DNA of 64,000 bases. It comes from Halomonas sp. SpR8 (GTDB lineage Bacteria > Pseudomonadota > Gammaproteobacteria > Pseudomonadales > Halomonadaceae). Positions 9,008 to 18,116 of this stretch are shown here, in pieces; the first letter of the stretch is position 1; every line of letters starts with the position of its first letter. The position numbers were made by a program, and so were the translations under genes. A model generated the notes under the pieces. That model made no database searches, was not told the origin of the DNA, and saw only the letters and a list, made by a program, of their open reading frames with translations. The stretch spans positions 1 through 64,000 of the forward strand of contig NZ_JAUAMC010000007.1 in NCBI RefSeq assembly GCF_031010195.1, read 5' to 3'.

Positions 9008-9774
9008 AAAACGTTCTGTTCGGTCTTCTGCTCGCACTACAGTTTTTGACCCGAATCCCGATTCCTGTCGCTTGCCCCTGGACGCCTGAAACCCGCCGGT
9101 GGGCGGTGCGTGCCTACCCCTTGGTCGGCTTGCTCATCGGCAGCGTGTTGGTGCTGTTGGCATTCGCCATGCAAAACGTCCCCACGCCGATCACCGCGCT
9201 GGCGCTGCTTAGCCTTTGGGTCGCGCTTTCCGGTGGGCTGCACCTGGATGGCGTCATGGATATCGCCGATGCCCTGGGCAGCAATCAGCCGCTGACGCGC
9301 CGCTGGGAGATCATGAAAGACCCGCAAATCGGCAGTTTCGGCATGTTGGCGCTGGTGTTTCTGCTTGCCTGGAAGGGCGTGCTGCTGTGGGCATTGCTCA
9401 CCTATCAAGCGCCGCTCTGGTGGCTGCTGGTGGTGCCCGCGCTCGGGCGCTGGGCGGGTGTGGCCTTGCTGGTGCTGACGCCTTGCGCTCAGTCGAAGGG
9501 CCTGGCCTGGAGCTGGCAGCAGTCGCTGAGCGGCCAGGATGTGGCGCTGGCTCTGGTACCGCTCGCGGTGATAGCCCTGCTGGCACCCACACTAATGGTG
9601 ATGCTACTTGCGGCAATCGTTTTTGTGGGACTGATGCGCTGGCTTATGCTGCGCCTGTTTAATGGCATCAACGGCGATATGGTCGGTGCCACCATCGAAG
9701 GAGGAGAGCTTTGGCTGCTGATCTTAGTTTGGAGCTGGTGGCAGTTCGCCACGGCATCACCGCCTGGAATCTAG
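9004..9774 (+). CDS. cobS: Adenosylcobinamide-GDP ribazoletransferase (cobalamin synthase)
   Basis: This 256-residue membrane enzyme joins adenosylcobinamide-GDP to alpha-ribazole (phosphate). Multiple hydrophobic segments and the motif GGLHLDGVMDIADALGSNQ near residues 78-96 are characteristic. It uses a GTG start preceded by AGGAAGG, and overlaps cobP by 4 bp. Its 3' end contains the ribosome binding site and start of the phosphatase gene, an overlap of 64 bp. It is called cobV in Pseudomonas nomenclature. Confidence 0.93.
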   Translation: MKNVLFGLLLALQFLTRIPIPVACPWTPETRRWAVRAYPLVGLLIGSVLVLLAFAMQNVPTPITALALLSLWVALSGGLHLDGVMDIADALGSNQPLTRRWEIMKDPQIGSFGMLALVFLLAWKGVLLWALLTYQAPLWWLLVVPALGRWAGVALLVLTPCAQSKGLAWSWQQSLSGQDVALALVPLAVIALLAPTLMVMLLAAIVFVGLMRWLMLRLFNGINGDMVGATIEGGELWLLILVWSWWQFATASPPGI

Positions 9775-10364
9775 AACGCCGTTATCAGGGACAGCGCGAT
9801 ATTGCGCTGCTGTTTCCTGAGGCGGAAGAGGGACTGCTTGCTCTGCGAGACGCCGTGGTGGATGAGCGTTTTGATGCTATTTATTCAAGCGACTTAAACC
9901 GCTGCCAACAGACGCTGGAATGGATTCAGGCCGTGAAAGAGGGCGTGCCGGTTGCGCTTGAGCCGCGTCTGCGCGAACTCGATTTTGGCGAGTACGAAGG
10001 CAAGGTCTACGACGAACTAAAAGATTTGCCCCACTACCGCGCCTGGATTGACAGCGTCGGCGAGCTGCAAATCCCTGGCGGCGAATCGGCCGCTCAACTG
10101 CGCGCACGCCTGGAGGCCTGGCTACATGATGTAGCCGTGAATGCCCGGCAGGGCGGCCAGCGCAAGATTCTAGCCGTCACTCACGGCGGTGTGATTCGTG
10201 AGCTGCGCCGTCGTTTTGAAACCATTCACTTCTGGGATGGCTCAGTGAGCCAGGCCCAAGGTCGGCGCTGGACGCTCACTTATCACACCGATGCGAATGG
10301 CAAAGGAGATTGGCAATGCAGCTCTTCATCGGCGGTGCCTGCGCTGGAAAACGCGACGCCGTAA
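9711..10364 (+). CDS. Alpha-ribazole-5'-phosphate phosphatase-like histidine phosphatase
   Basis: This 217-residue histidine phosphatase superfamily protein has the phosphohistidine motif VRHGITAWN near residue 13 and the second catalytic histidine in VTHGGVIREL. In this operon the likely substrate is alpha-ribazole phosphate or cobalamin phosphate, as for Salmonella CobC. The start is a TTG inside cobS: an AAGGAGGAG sequence lies just upstream at 9698-9706, and no later ATG preserves the RHG motif. Broader phosphoglycerate-mutase-like activity cannot be excluded. Confidence 0.85.
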   Translation: MAADLSLELVAVRHGITAWNLERRYQGQRDIALLFPEAEEGLLALRDAVVDERFDAIYSSDLNRCQQTLEWIQAVKEGVPVALEPRLRELDFGEYEGKVYDELKDLPHYRAWIDSVGELQIPGGESAAQLRARLEAWLHDVAVNARQGGQRKILAVTHGGVIRELRRRFETIHFWDGSVSQAQGRRWTLTYHTDANGKGDWQCSSSSAVPALENATP

Positions 10365-10741
10365 CGGCTCGCTTTCCCGACGCTGTATGGCATCGGCTGG
10401 CACCGGGACAGCGGCTGGAAGAGTGCCAGCAAGCGCTGGTTGCCGAAACCCCGCTAGTAATAACCGGCGTGCTTGAGTGGCTAGAAGCCGCTTTAGCAAA
10501 CGCGCAAAACGATGCCCTGCGCCAACAGTGGCAGGTCGATATGACACAGCTCTACCAGCGTGCTGACGAACTAAAGGCGCCGTTGATGATTATTGCCAAT
10601 GAAGTTGGCCGGGGTATTGTGCCCATGCAACCCGAGCAGCGCTGCCTGCGAGACCTCAATGGCTGGTTCACCCAGGACGCCACCGCTCAAGCCGAGCAGG
10701 TGTGGTACGTGCGTCATGGGTTGGTGCAGTTGATTAAGTAG
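10316..10741 (+). CDS. Short second CobU homologue
   Basis: This 141-residue protein resembles CobU at both ends: a P-loop-like GGACAGKR near residues 6-13 and a C-terminal ANEVGRGIVPMQPEQR block, which is the SNEVG-type segment of canonical CobU. The middle is shorter and the guanylated histidine region of CobU is not evident. The ATG at 10316 follows AAAGGAG; a TTG two codons earlier is less likely. It may be a specialised kinase or guanylyltransferase half beside full-length cobP, which itself has a weaker SNEVG region. The function is an inference from the operon. Confidence 0.7.
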   Translation: MQLFIGGACAGKRDAVTARFPDAVWHRLAPGQRLEECQQALVAETPLVITGVLEWLEAALANAQNDALRQQWQVDMTQLYQRADELKAPLMIIANEVGRGIVPMQPEQRCLRDLNGWFTQDATAQAEQVWYVRHGLVQLIK

Positions 10742-10793
10742 TTATTCCGGCTTTTTATTACGATAATTCGGGCGAATTTTTGCCCGCCTTGTA

Positions 10794-10824
10794 AGCGATC
10801 TCTTACACGGTGTAAGAGATCGCT
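10794..10824. terminator. Perfect 15-bp inverted repeat after the cobalamin operon
   Basis: AGCGATCTCTTACAC and its exact complement flank a single G. No T tract follows in either direction, so it may be a Rho-assisted or structure-only terminator, or a protein-binding palindrome. It lies 53 bp after the last cobalamin gene and about 90 bp before vgrG, at the boundary with the T6SS island. Confidence 0.45.
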
Positions 10825-10913
10825 GTGAATTGTCCTGTAAGGGTTGCGCTTCGCTTCTGGCTCGCTATTCTGACCATTTCTCATTAGCAATTGATGGTCC
10901 AGGGAGTGGCATT

Positions 10914-12989
10914 ATGTCTGAAAAGACGGGGATGGATAAGACGGGCCTTCAATTCACCCTAGCTCTCCCGGGAGTGGATGACGTCGCGGTAGTCGATTTC
11001 ACCCACCGCGAAGTGCTTTCCCAGCCTTTCGAGCTGGCAATCAAACTGGCCAGCCGCGATGGCAGTTTGGATGCTGCTGAGCTACTGGATCGCGAAGCCA
11101 CTCTGACCATCTGGCAAGACGGCGAACCGCTGCGCCGGGTGCACGGTATTGTCAGCGAGTTTGGCCGGGGCGACCGCGGTCATCGACGCACCTTCTACTC
11201 CCTGGTGCTGCGCCCAGCGCTATGGCGGCTTTCGCTACGTCATAACTCGCGGATTTTCCAGAAAGTTGATCCGCTCACCATCATCAATACCCTGTGTGAT
11301 GAACGGGGCATCCGCGACGTGGCCTTTGCGGTTACCCGCGAGCTTGCCGAGCGCGAATACTGCGTACAGTACCGTGAGACCGATCTCGCCTTTATTGAGC
11401 GTCTGGCGGCCGAAGAAGGGCTGCTTTACTTCCATGAATTTGCAGAGGGTAGCCATCGGCTGATCTTTGCCGATGACCCGCAGGTACTGACTCATCTCGG
11501 CGAGCGTACGTATCACAGCCGCGCCGGTGGCACCGCGCCCACACGTCATGTGCGTAAACTTAGCCACAAGGCTCGGGTGGCGAGTTCTTCTGCCACGCTG
11601 AAAGATTACAGCTTTAAAAATCCCGTCTATGCGCAGTTGCACGACCACCTGGGCCGTGACGTCGAGCAGCACGGCCAGCAAGTGGACTACGAACACTACG
11701 ACTATCCCGGTCGGTACAAGCAGGACGCCTCCGGCAAGCCCTTTACCCGCATCCGCCTGGAACAGCTGCGCCGGGAAGCGATTACCGCCAGCGCCGAAAG
11801 CGACCTGCCCGAACTCGCTCCTGGTGTGCGCTTTAGCCTGACGGATCATGACACCGACAGCCTCAATCGCGATTGGCAGGTTATCAGTGTTCTTCACCAC
11901 GGCGAGCAACCCCAGGCGCTGGAAGAAGACGGGATGACCCAGGGCGATGCGGATGGTATGACGCGTTATCACAACAAGGTCACCCTTATCCCCGGCGACG
12001 CCCCCTGGCGAGCGACCCCCAACCCCAAACCGCGTGTCGATGGCCCCCAGGTCGCCTTTGTCGTCGGCCCGGAAGGCGAAGAGATCCACTGCGACGAGCA
12101 CGGCCGGGTCAAAGTGCAGTTCCCCTGGGATCGCTACGCCGAGCCCAATGAAACGGCGAGCTGTTGGGTGCGGGTTGCCCAAGGCTGGGCAGGCGGCGGT
12201 TATGGCAGCATCGCTATCCCCCGGATCGGCCATGAGGTAATTTTGTCGTTCTTAGAGGGCGACCCCGACCAGCCGCTGGTCACCGGGCGGACCTACCACG
12301 CCGTGAATACCGCGCCGTACCCACTGCCGGAACACAAAACCCGCACGGTATTGCGCACCCAAAGCCACAAGGCCGACGGCTTTAACGAACTGCGCTTTGA
12401 AGACGAAGCAGGCGAAGAGCAGATTTGGCTCCACGCCCAGAAAGATCTGGAGCTGCTGACGCTTAATGACCGTATTGAAGAGATCCGCAACGACAGCTTT
12501 TTGCAGGTCAAGAATGACCGCATCAGCGAGGTCGACAACGACGATCACCACACGGTCCACGGCAACCGCTTCGAGCACACCGAAGGCCAGCAGCACTTCA
12601 GCGTGGATGGCACGCTACATATCAACGCAGGCCAGGCGTGGCTAAGTGAAAGTGGCCGCGAGCTGCATATCAAAGCAGGCCACAAAGTGGTGCTTGAGGC
12701 GGGTGACGAATTAACCCTGAATGCAGGCGGCAGCTTTATAAAGCTGGACGGCGGCGGCATTACCATCGTCGGCCCCAAGGTGCGCGTCAACGCCGGTGGC
12801 AGCCCGGGCAATGGCTCCGGGCAAGCGGTGGAAGGTCCGTTGTTGCCGGGGCATGCGGTGGCGGAGGCAAGCGAGCACGTTATCTTTAAAGCACCTGCGG
12901 CACTGCTCAAACAGGACTATGTATTGCACGAGGCCGCAAAGCTGGGTGAAAGCGTCTGCGAAGTTTGTGAATCGAAAGGAAGTGCATGA
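10914..12989 (+). CDS. vgrG: Type VI secretion tip protein VgrG
   Basis: This VgrG of about 691 residues forms the trimeric spike of the T6SS and carries effectors. The N-terminal gp27-like part has the typical blocks HGIVSEFGRGDRGHRRTFYSL and YRETDLAFIERLAAEEGL. The gp5-like OB region contains [19 protein letters not shown] and [20 protein letters not shown], and a beta-helix tail ends with [17 protein letters not shown]. The extreme C-terminus (CEVCES) is specific to this copy and probably docks its adaptor. An upstream TTG would add 28 residues without a family match. The stop overlaps the DUF4123 start. No T6SS structural genes are nearby. Confidence 0.95.
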   Translation: MSEKTGMDKTGLQFTLALPGVDDVAVVDFTHREVLSQPFELAIKLASRDGSLDAAELLDREATLTIWQDGEPLRRVHGIVSEFGRGDRGHRRTFYSLVLRPALWRLSLRHNSRIFQKVDPLTIINTLCDERGIRDVAFAVTRELAEREYCVQYRETDLAFIERLAAEEGLLYFHEFAEGSHRLIFADDPQVLTHLGERTYHSRAGGTAPTRHVRKLSHKARVASSSATLKDYSFKNPVYAQLHDHLGRDVEQHGQQVDYEHYDYPGRYKQDASGKPFTRIRLEQLRREAITASAESDLPELAPGVRFSLTDHDTDSLNRDWQVISVLHHGEQPQALEEDGMTQGDADGMTRYHNKVTLIPGDAPWRATPNPKPRVDGPQVAFVVGPEGEEIHCDEHGRVKVQFPWDRYAEPNETASCWVRVAQGWAGGGYGSIAIPRIGHEVILSFLEGDPDQPLVTGRTYHAVNTAPYPLPEHKTRTVLRTQSHKADGFNELRFEDEAGEEQIWLHAQKDLELLTLNDRIEEIRNDSFLQVKNDRISEVDNDDHHTVHGNRFEHTEGQQHFSVDGTLHINAGQAWLSESGRELHIKAGHKVVLEAGDELTLNAGGSFIKLDGGGITIVGPKVRVNAGGSPGNGSGQAVEGPLLPGHAVAEASEHVIFKAPAALLKQDYVLHEAAKLGESVCEVCESKGSA
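11827..12866 (+). repeat. Direct repeat copy A (VgrG C-terminal core)
   Basis: About 1.04 kb coding for the VgrG gp5/beta-helix part is almost identical to 19289-20328 at a constant offset of 7462 bp. Scattered synonymous and few coding differences show they are distinct copies. The unique tails begin right after the repeat, so this block can serve as a homologous recombination handle between effector modules. Confidence 0.9.
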
Positions 12990-13537
12990 TGTCTGACCAC
13001 ACCACTTGGTTCATGATCGATGGCAAGCTTAACCCAAACGCTATTGCGGCCTTATACGCGCCAGGAATGGCAGAAGAAGCCATCATGCTATTAAAAGGCA
13101 CGGCTTATGAGCCGATTGCTGCATCAGGTCCGCTGCTGGCACGAGTAACGAGACGTAGCGAGCTCCATGCCTTATGGCAACGCAATGCAGCACCTCTCTA
13201 TTTCGCCTGGCAGTTTACTAGTGTGCTACCCCCCTATGATTTGGCCGCGTATTGGCGTCGGCGTTTGCTGTTCAATGCACCCATGGGCAGAACACTATGG
13301 TTACGCTATGCAGATAGCCGCGTCATTGCTCGGTGCATCCATCAAAATACCTTTCCCGCGGGGTTTTGGCAGGGGGTCTCGTCTCTACAGATGTCTGCTC
13401 AACACCAAGAGTGGTCGCTGCCCGAGACGAAGGAACCACTCGCATGGGAAGAGCCCAAGCAAGATGGACTGCGCGCTTTTTTTAGCTTAAACGAACGTCA
13501 GCTTGCCTCACTCTCATCTGAGGAGACCGTGTCATGA
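12986..13537 (+). CDS. DUF4123 T6SS effector adaptor
   Basis: This 183-residue protein resembles DUF4123 (Tap/TEC) chaperones, which load an effector onto its cognate VgrG. The family pattern is seen in an N-terminal YALIDGAL-like WFMIDGKLNPNAIAALY, a central LARVTRRSELHALW and a later RYADSRVIARC. Its position directly between vgrG and the large effector is the standard place. It overlaps vgrG by 4 bp and the effector gene by 4 bp, so the three are coupled. The two proteins it binds are inferred from position. Confidence 0.82.
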   Translation: MMSDHTTWFMIDGKLNPNAIAALYAPGMAEEAIMLLKGTAYEPIAASGPLLARVTRRSELHALWQRNAAPLYFAWQFTSVLPPYDLAAYWRRRLLFNAPMGRTLWLRYADSRVIARCIHQNTFPAGFWQGVSSLQMSAQHQEWSLPETKEPLAWEEPKQDGLRAFFSLNERQLASLSSEETVS

Positions 13538-16140
13538 GTGCTACTCAGTGCCCCCTGTTGGCCGCCATTATGCCCATTCGTTATGCCATCGGGCATGAAG
13601 GTTTAGAAAGTCCTTTCCTTGAGGGGCTAGCGCTACCTGAGCTAGAAGGCTCAATGATTACGTTAGATGATAGTGTCGTAGATAACTCATTACGCTATGT
13701 TGCCCGTCCACTACGTGATGGCTGGTGCTATGTCTGGCTGGAAGGGCAGCAGCGCATGATTGAATATCAGGTAGCTGGCGGTTCCTTGACCGAGACCTCT
13801 CGTGCTGGGGATCCAATTATGCCAGGCGGCGGGCCCTATCTGTTTTTACCCTGCGGCGAAATGGCCGCTATCGCCTGGTCGCCCGTGCCCTGGAACGATG
13901 AACGCTACGAGGCGCTGCAAGCGGATGGTGAACAGCGCCATCTAGTCATGCGCGCATTTACCCCCACACAGGCGCCCGATAGTGGGCCACTGGAGTGGGC
14001 CATCGACATTCCTGAGCTAAACGCACTGGATAAACACGCCTTCGCTTGGAGCTGTGAGCCCAACGTCACATTGCCACGTTGGGAATTACTGATGCCAACG
14101 CTGACGCAAGCCGAAGTGCAAGCCGTGGCCATTGTCGATGACCCCTGGGGCGTGGTGATCGAGCTGGCGCATCTTCAGCGGCAGGGGTTGGCTCGCCGCG
14201 AAGAATGGTTTGCGAAAGAAGGCGAAGAACGAACACTGGCGCAGAATATATTGAGCTTAGCTAAGCAAAATCGTGAATTCTGGGCCAAACTGCCGACCTT
14301 ATCCGATCAGGCACGCATCGAAGAGGCCGCAAAACGTTACGATGCGGAGATCGAAGCACTGGAAACACAGCTTGCCTCGCTCACTCACGATTGGCAGCGC
14401 TGGATGGAGACCCTCTGGAACGAAATCGGCCCCGCCACCTTGGCGGCTGCGCAAAGCCATTTCGATCCAGAGCGTCACGAGGACCACGATGCGATGGAAA
14501 CGCTATGGAGCGCAGCGCTACTGGGAGCAACGCAAAGCCAGGCAGGTGCTACGCTGGTCGAACGAATGCTCGACCCTGCGCAAGGGCCGACGTTTACCTA
14601 CGGCAGCCACTCCTTATGGGTAGCACTCCTGGGGGTCACTAAGCATCTTCAGTTGAGTGATGTGCACCGCATGATGAGCGTGCCAGACGCCCTGCCCGCC
14701 GGAGATTGGGAAACCTGGGCACACAGTGTCAATCAGCTTTCAGTGCAGTTAGGCAGTGGGTTGATGGCCGCCCGAGAAGGCTTATTTTTAGCCTTGGGCA
14801 CCGCCGTAGGGCCTATTCTTAAAGAAGTAGGGGCAGCTTCGCTCCAGCAGACCTTGGTGGCGGGCTACTTTGCCGCTGCCCTGGCACGCAGTGGCCAAAC
14901 CTTGGCGGCGGAAGCGGTGTCCACTAGGCAACTGGTCGACTGGCTAAACGAGCCTAGTGCTCGGGTGGCAGGTGCGCCCGCCTCGTTGTACCAGCTACGT
15001 CCCGAGCTATTTCAACATCTGGAAGGTCGTCGAACTACAGTGCTGCGACTGGCGACCAACAATCCAAGCGCGAACTCACAGTCAGGTAACTTCTTCTTGC
15101 GTGCTTTCAATGAGGCACCGCTCAAGAGTGTATTGTTTTTTCTCAATGGCTGGATGTTGGGGAATGCAATCCGAGAGTTTGCTGAAGGAGATAGTTCGAC
15201 AAGCACTAAATTATCTATGGGCTCTGGCTTATTTGGCACTGCAACGGCCACGACGGCCATATTCCAGTACTTTGCCCAGCAAGATGCCCAAAACCTAAGG
15301 CTTACGCAAGGCATGTCGGGCACTTGGGAAACAAAGTTTCGTCAATATCTAATTCTGGGCCAAGTTACACAGGGTGCTCTAAGTGTGGTTACTTTACTTG
15401 ATGTTGTTTATTTCGGCCGTTTAGCCTGGGAGCGTTACGGTGAGGGCGATCTTGACTCTGCCGCCATCGCCACGGGTATGAGTGCCGCAAGCGCAGGCCA
15501 GTCGGCATTGGCGGCCCAAGCCTTCCTGCAATACCGTCGGGCTCAAGCAGCGCTGCGTACAGGCCAGTTGGTACAGGCTGCCAGCACCGCATCGCGGGCG
15601 GGTAAGCCGGGGTTGATGCTAGGGCTTACGCTATTGATTATTGCCGGGGCGGTGGGCCTCTATTACACACGTGAAAACCCCTTAGAGCAGTGGCTTCGCA
15701 ACACCCGCTTCGGTAACCACCCAGCCGCTTGGGCGGGGGATCTGGAGCGAGAGCTGGACGAACTCTACCGCCTGCTCTACCAGCCGCGTATACACCTGGA
15801 GCGAAAGCACGTATGGAATCACCGCCTAAATACCCAGCATACGGCGGTGTGGCTTTATGTAGAATTTCCCGCCGCCGAGCGCTTCCCCGGTATGTTTACC
15901 CTGGAAGCCAAGGAGCGGTGGAAGGCCGGCTGGTGGGGCAGCGAGCAGCGCTCAACTCTGCTTACGGAGGAGGACTTCGAGCTGGATATTGGCGGCCGCC
16001 ACCGCTCTGGCAACCCTGTGTATCGCAAGGTTTACCATGCCACGCCAGAGAACGAAACCTTGATCAGCCTGTCGGGTACGCTTCACTATCGCCCCTTCCC
16101 GGATTTGACCCTATCCCCTATTGAACTTGAGATCAGCTAG
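13534..16140 (+). CDS. T6SS effector, VasX/BTH_I2691-type membrane toxin
   Basis: This 868-residue protein begins with a VasX N-terminal-like region (residues 5-60: CPLLAAIMPIRYAIG..., then RYVARPLRDGWCYVWLEG), as in the BTH_I2691 family of T6SS effectors. A helical, charged coiled-coil-like section follows at about 230-300. The C-terminal half has several hydrophobic stretches (about 530-545, 610-630, 690-710, including GLMLGLTLLIIAGAVGLYY) expected of a pore-forming toxin. Downstream lie three membrane proteins that may be immunity factors. Pore formation is inferred from family and hydrophobicity, not from a catalytic motif. Confidence 0.78.
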   Translation: MSATQCPLLAAIMPIRYAIGHEGLESPFLEGLALPELEGSMITLDDSVVDNSLRYVARPLRDGWCYVWLEGQQRMIEYQVAGGSLTETSRAGDPIMPGGGPYLFLPCGEMAAIAWSPVPWNDERYEALQADGEQRHLVMRAFTPTQAPDSGPLEWAIDIPELNALDKHAFAWSCEPNVTLPRWELLMPTLTQAEVQAVAIVDDPWGVVIELAHLQRQGLARREEWFAKEGEERTLAQNILSLAKQNREFWAKLPTLSDQARIEEAAKRYDAEIEALETQLASLTHDWQRWMETLWNEIGPATLAAAQSHFDPERHEDHDAMETLWSAALLGATQSQAGATLVERMLDPAQGPTFTYGSHSLWVALLGVTKHLQLSDVHRMMSVPDALPAGDWETWAHSVNQLSVQLGSGLMAAREGLFLALGTAVGPILKEVGAASLQQTLVAGYFAAALARSGQTLAAEAVSTRQLVDWLNEPSARVAGAPASLYQLRPELFQHLEGRRTTVLRLATNNPSANSQSGNFFLRAFNEAPLKSVLFFLNGWMLGNAIREFAEGDSSTSTKLSMGSGLFGTATATTAIFQYFAQQDAQNLRLTQGMSGTWETKFRQYLILGQVTQGALSVVTLLDVVYFGRLAWERYGEGDLDSAAIATGMSAASAGQSALAAQAFLQYRRAQAALRTGQLVQAASTASRAGKPGLMLGLTLLIIAGAVGLYYTRENPLEQWLRNTRFGNHPAAWAGDLERELDELYRLLYQPRIHLERKHVWNHRLNTQHTAVWLYVEFPAAERFPGMFTLEAKERWKAGWWGSEQRSTLLTEEDFELDIGGRHRSGNPVYRKVYHATPENETLISLSGTLHYRPFPDLTLSPIELEIS

Positions 16141-16143
16141 GCT

Positions 16144-17127
16144 ATGCAGAGCATCCACCGGTACTTCGCGAACCTTTCCCAACAGTTGGGCTTGGCCGAT
16201 GAGCTCATCAGGCTATCACCCAAGCGCAGGGCCGCCAAGCAGCCGATGCAGCTAGGCGAGGTGCAGGACCAAACAGAGCACTACCTCGATCTTTCCAGCG
16301 GCTCAGAAGAAGGCAAAGGTATTTTTACGGGGGTATGGGGAATGGGGGCTGTGTACCTATTCTTGTTAATGTCACCCGTTTTTTTTCAAGGCAGGTGGAA
16401 GGAAGTGTTAGGCACAGCTGTCGTTATGTGTGGAATAACTCTGGCGGTTTTTCTTTTAGAGGTCTTCTGGCCTGCGTCTTCTCCCATTCGCTTTAATCGT
16501 CGCACCCGGGAAATCTATTTTCAGGATAGAGGCAAGCTCTACCACACCGCCTGGGACGACGCCGTGGCGTGGATGCAGGAGAGCCGTTCAGTCACCCAAT
16601 ACACGGGTGCCATGACCGAGACCCCACTCCAGATACTGTTGCAGCGCTATGGCCACCCCGATGACGTGATTGCCCTGAGACTTAATTTACCGATAGGCCG
16701 TACAGCAGAAACCCAAGGTATGATGTGGGAGTATTTGCGCTGTTATATGGAAAACGGCCCTTGGTTCGATGAACAAGGTAACCCTACTGCGAGTTCCAAT
16801 AGGAAAGCGATTCTTATAAAACATTATAAAAAACAAAGAACTGCTAAAATACACCTGCGGCTCAATCAATATCTGGTAAAAAAAGGGATTATGTCGCGCG
16901 GACGACTGTGGGCGACGACCGTTTTTGAAGCTTTCATGCTCCCTCTATTTTTTTTTCGCGACCTAACATCCAAATACGCCCGCCAGCGGGCTGCCAAACA
17001 ACAATGGCACTCGTTGGTAAAGGAGCGCTGCCGCGCAAATGGCCCCACCATGCGCCTGTATGATCTGGAAGTGGCCGGGGGGCTGCACCAGGTGGTGACT
17101 GAAGCAACAGAACCTACGAATCGATAA
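16144..17127 (+). CDS. Immunity-like membrane protein, DUF6708-like, copy 1
   Basis: This 327-residue protein is the first of three tandem paralogues after the membrane toxin gene. Two hydrophobic segments lie at about residues 68-80 and 93-112, then an [16 protein letters not shown] block typical of DUF6708-type proteins, and a third hydrophobic stretch near 260. The ends of the protein are almost the same as in copies 2 and 3, but residues 220-265 differ strongly, suggesting the specificity region. It starts four bases after the effector stop, as expected for an immunity gene. The protective role is inferred from position and topology. Confidence 0.65.
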   Translation: MQSIHRYFANLSQQLGLADELIRLSPKRRAAKQPMQLGEVQDQTEHYLDLSSGSEEGKGIFTGVWGMGAVYLFLLMSPVFFQGRWKEVLGTAVVMCGITLAVFLLEVFWPASSPIRFNRRTREIYFQDRGKLYHTAWDDAVAWMQESRSVTQYTGAMTETPLQILLQRYGHPDDVIALRLNLPIGRTAETQGMMWEYLRCYMENGPWFDEQGNPTASSNRKAILIKHYKKQRTAKIHLRLNQYLVKKGIMSRGRLWATTVFEAFMLPLFFFRDLTSKYARQRAAKQQWHSLVKERCRANGPTMRLYDLEVAGGLHQVVTEATEPTNR

Positions 17128-18116
17128 TGCAAAGCCTCCACCGGTACTTCGCGAACCTTTCCCAACAGTTGGGGCTAGCCGATGAACTCATCAGGCTCTC
17201 CCCAAAACGCAGGGCCGCCAAACAGCCAATGCAGCTGGGCGAAGTGCAGGATCAAACCGAACATTACCTGGACCTTTCCAGTGGCGCGGAGGAAGGCAAG
17301 GGAATTTTTACTGGGGTATGGGGGATGGGGGCATTTTACGGTGCGTTGCTGATGTCGCCTATAATTTTTCAAGACTTAGCAGGAGCAATATACGTGTTCA
17401 CTGCCACTGCTATTATGGTGGGCATTACCCTAGCTGTTTTTCTTTTGGAAGTCTTCTGGCCCGCCTCCTCACCTATTCGCTTTAATCGCCGTACGCGGGA
17501 AATCTATTTTCAGGATAAAGACAAGCTTTACCACACCCCCTGGGATGACGCCGTGGCGTGGATGCAGGAGAGCCGCTCGGTTACCCAATACACTGGCGCC
17601 ATGACCGAAACCCCTCTCCAACTACTGTTGCAGCGCTATGGCTACCCCGATGAGGTGATTGCCTTGCAGTTAAACCTACCCATGGGGCGTACCGCCGAAC
17701 TCCAGGGCATGTTGTGGGAGTACCTGCGCAGCTATATGGACAACGGCCCCTGGTTCGACGAGCAGGGCAATCCACAAACCACTTCCAATCGTGAGCAAGC
17801 ATTAGAGGGTTATCGCAGGCGTCAAAAGAAAGCCACCTTAAACTTGGAAGGCTATCGTCAGTCAGTAAAAGATGGCGTTACACCGAAGTCGCGAGCAGCT
17901 ATTTTGATTCTAGGCCTTGCGTTCTTCTATCCGTGTTTGTTTATCCGCGATATTACCGCCAAATACGCCCGCCAGCGGGCTGCCAAGCACCAATGGCACT
18001 CGTTGGTAAAGGAGCGCTGCCGCGCAGATGGCCCCACCACCCGCCTGTATGAACTAGAAGTGGCCAACGGGCTGCACCAAGAAGTGGCTGAAGCAACAGA
18101 ACCTACTGATCGATAA
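17127..18116 (+). CDS. Immunity-like membrane protein, DUF6708-like, copy 2
   Basis: This 329-residue paralogue has the same layout as copy 1: N-terminal [16 protein letters not shown], two membrane segments, the [16 protein letters not shown] block and the C-terminal [16 protein letters not shown]. Its start ATG overlaps the stop of copy 1 (TAATG). The section at about 215-265 differs from copy 1 and partly from copy 3. The duplication keeps the frame and overlap exactly, so unequal crossing-over is likely. Protection against a related toxin variant is a plausible role. Confidence 0.65.
   Translation: MQSLHRYFANLSQQLGLADELIRLSPKRRAAKQPMQLGEVQDQTEHYLDLSSGAEEGKGIFTGVWGMGAFYGALLMSPIIFQDLAGAIYVFTATAIMVGITLAVFLLEVFWPASSPIRFNRRTREIYFQDKDKLYHTPWDDAVAWMQESRSVTQYTGAMTETPLQLLLQRYGYPDEVIALQLNLPMGRTAELQGMLWEYLRSYMDNGPWFDEQGNPQTTSNREQALEGYRRRQKKATLNLEGYRQSVKDGVTPKSRAAILILGLAFFYPCLFIRDITAKYARQRAAKHQWHSLVKERCRADGPTTRLYELEVANGLHQEVAEATEPTDR

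Noticed and set aside
11235..12233. Long minus-strand frame (332 codons) opposite vgrG
   Set aside because: It mirrors the codon bias of vgrG, recurs in the duplicated core as 19213-19695, and has no family features or ribosome binding site.
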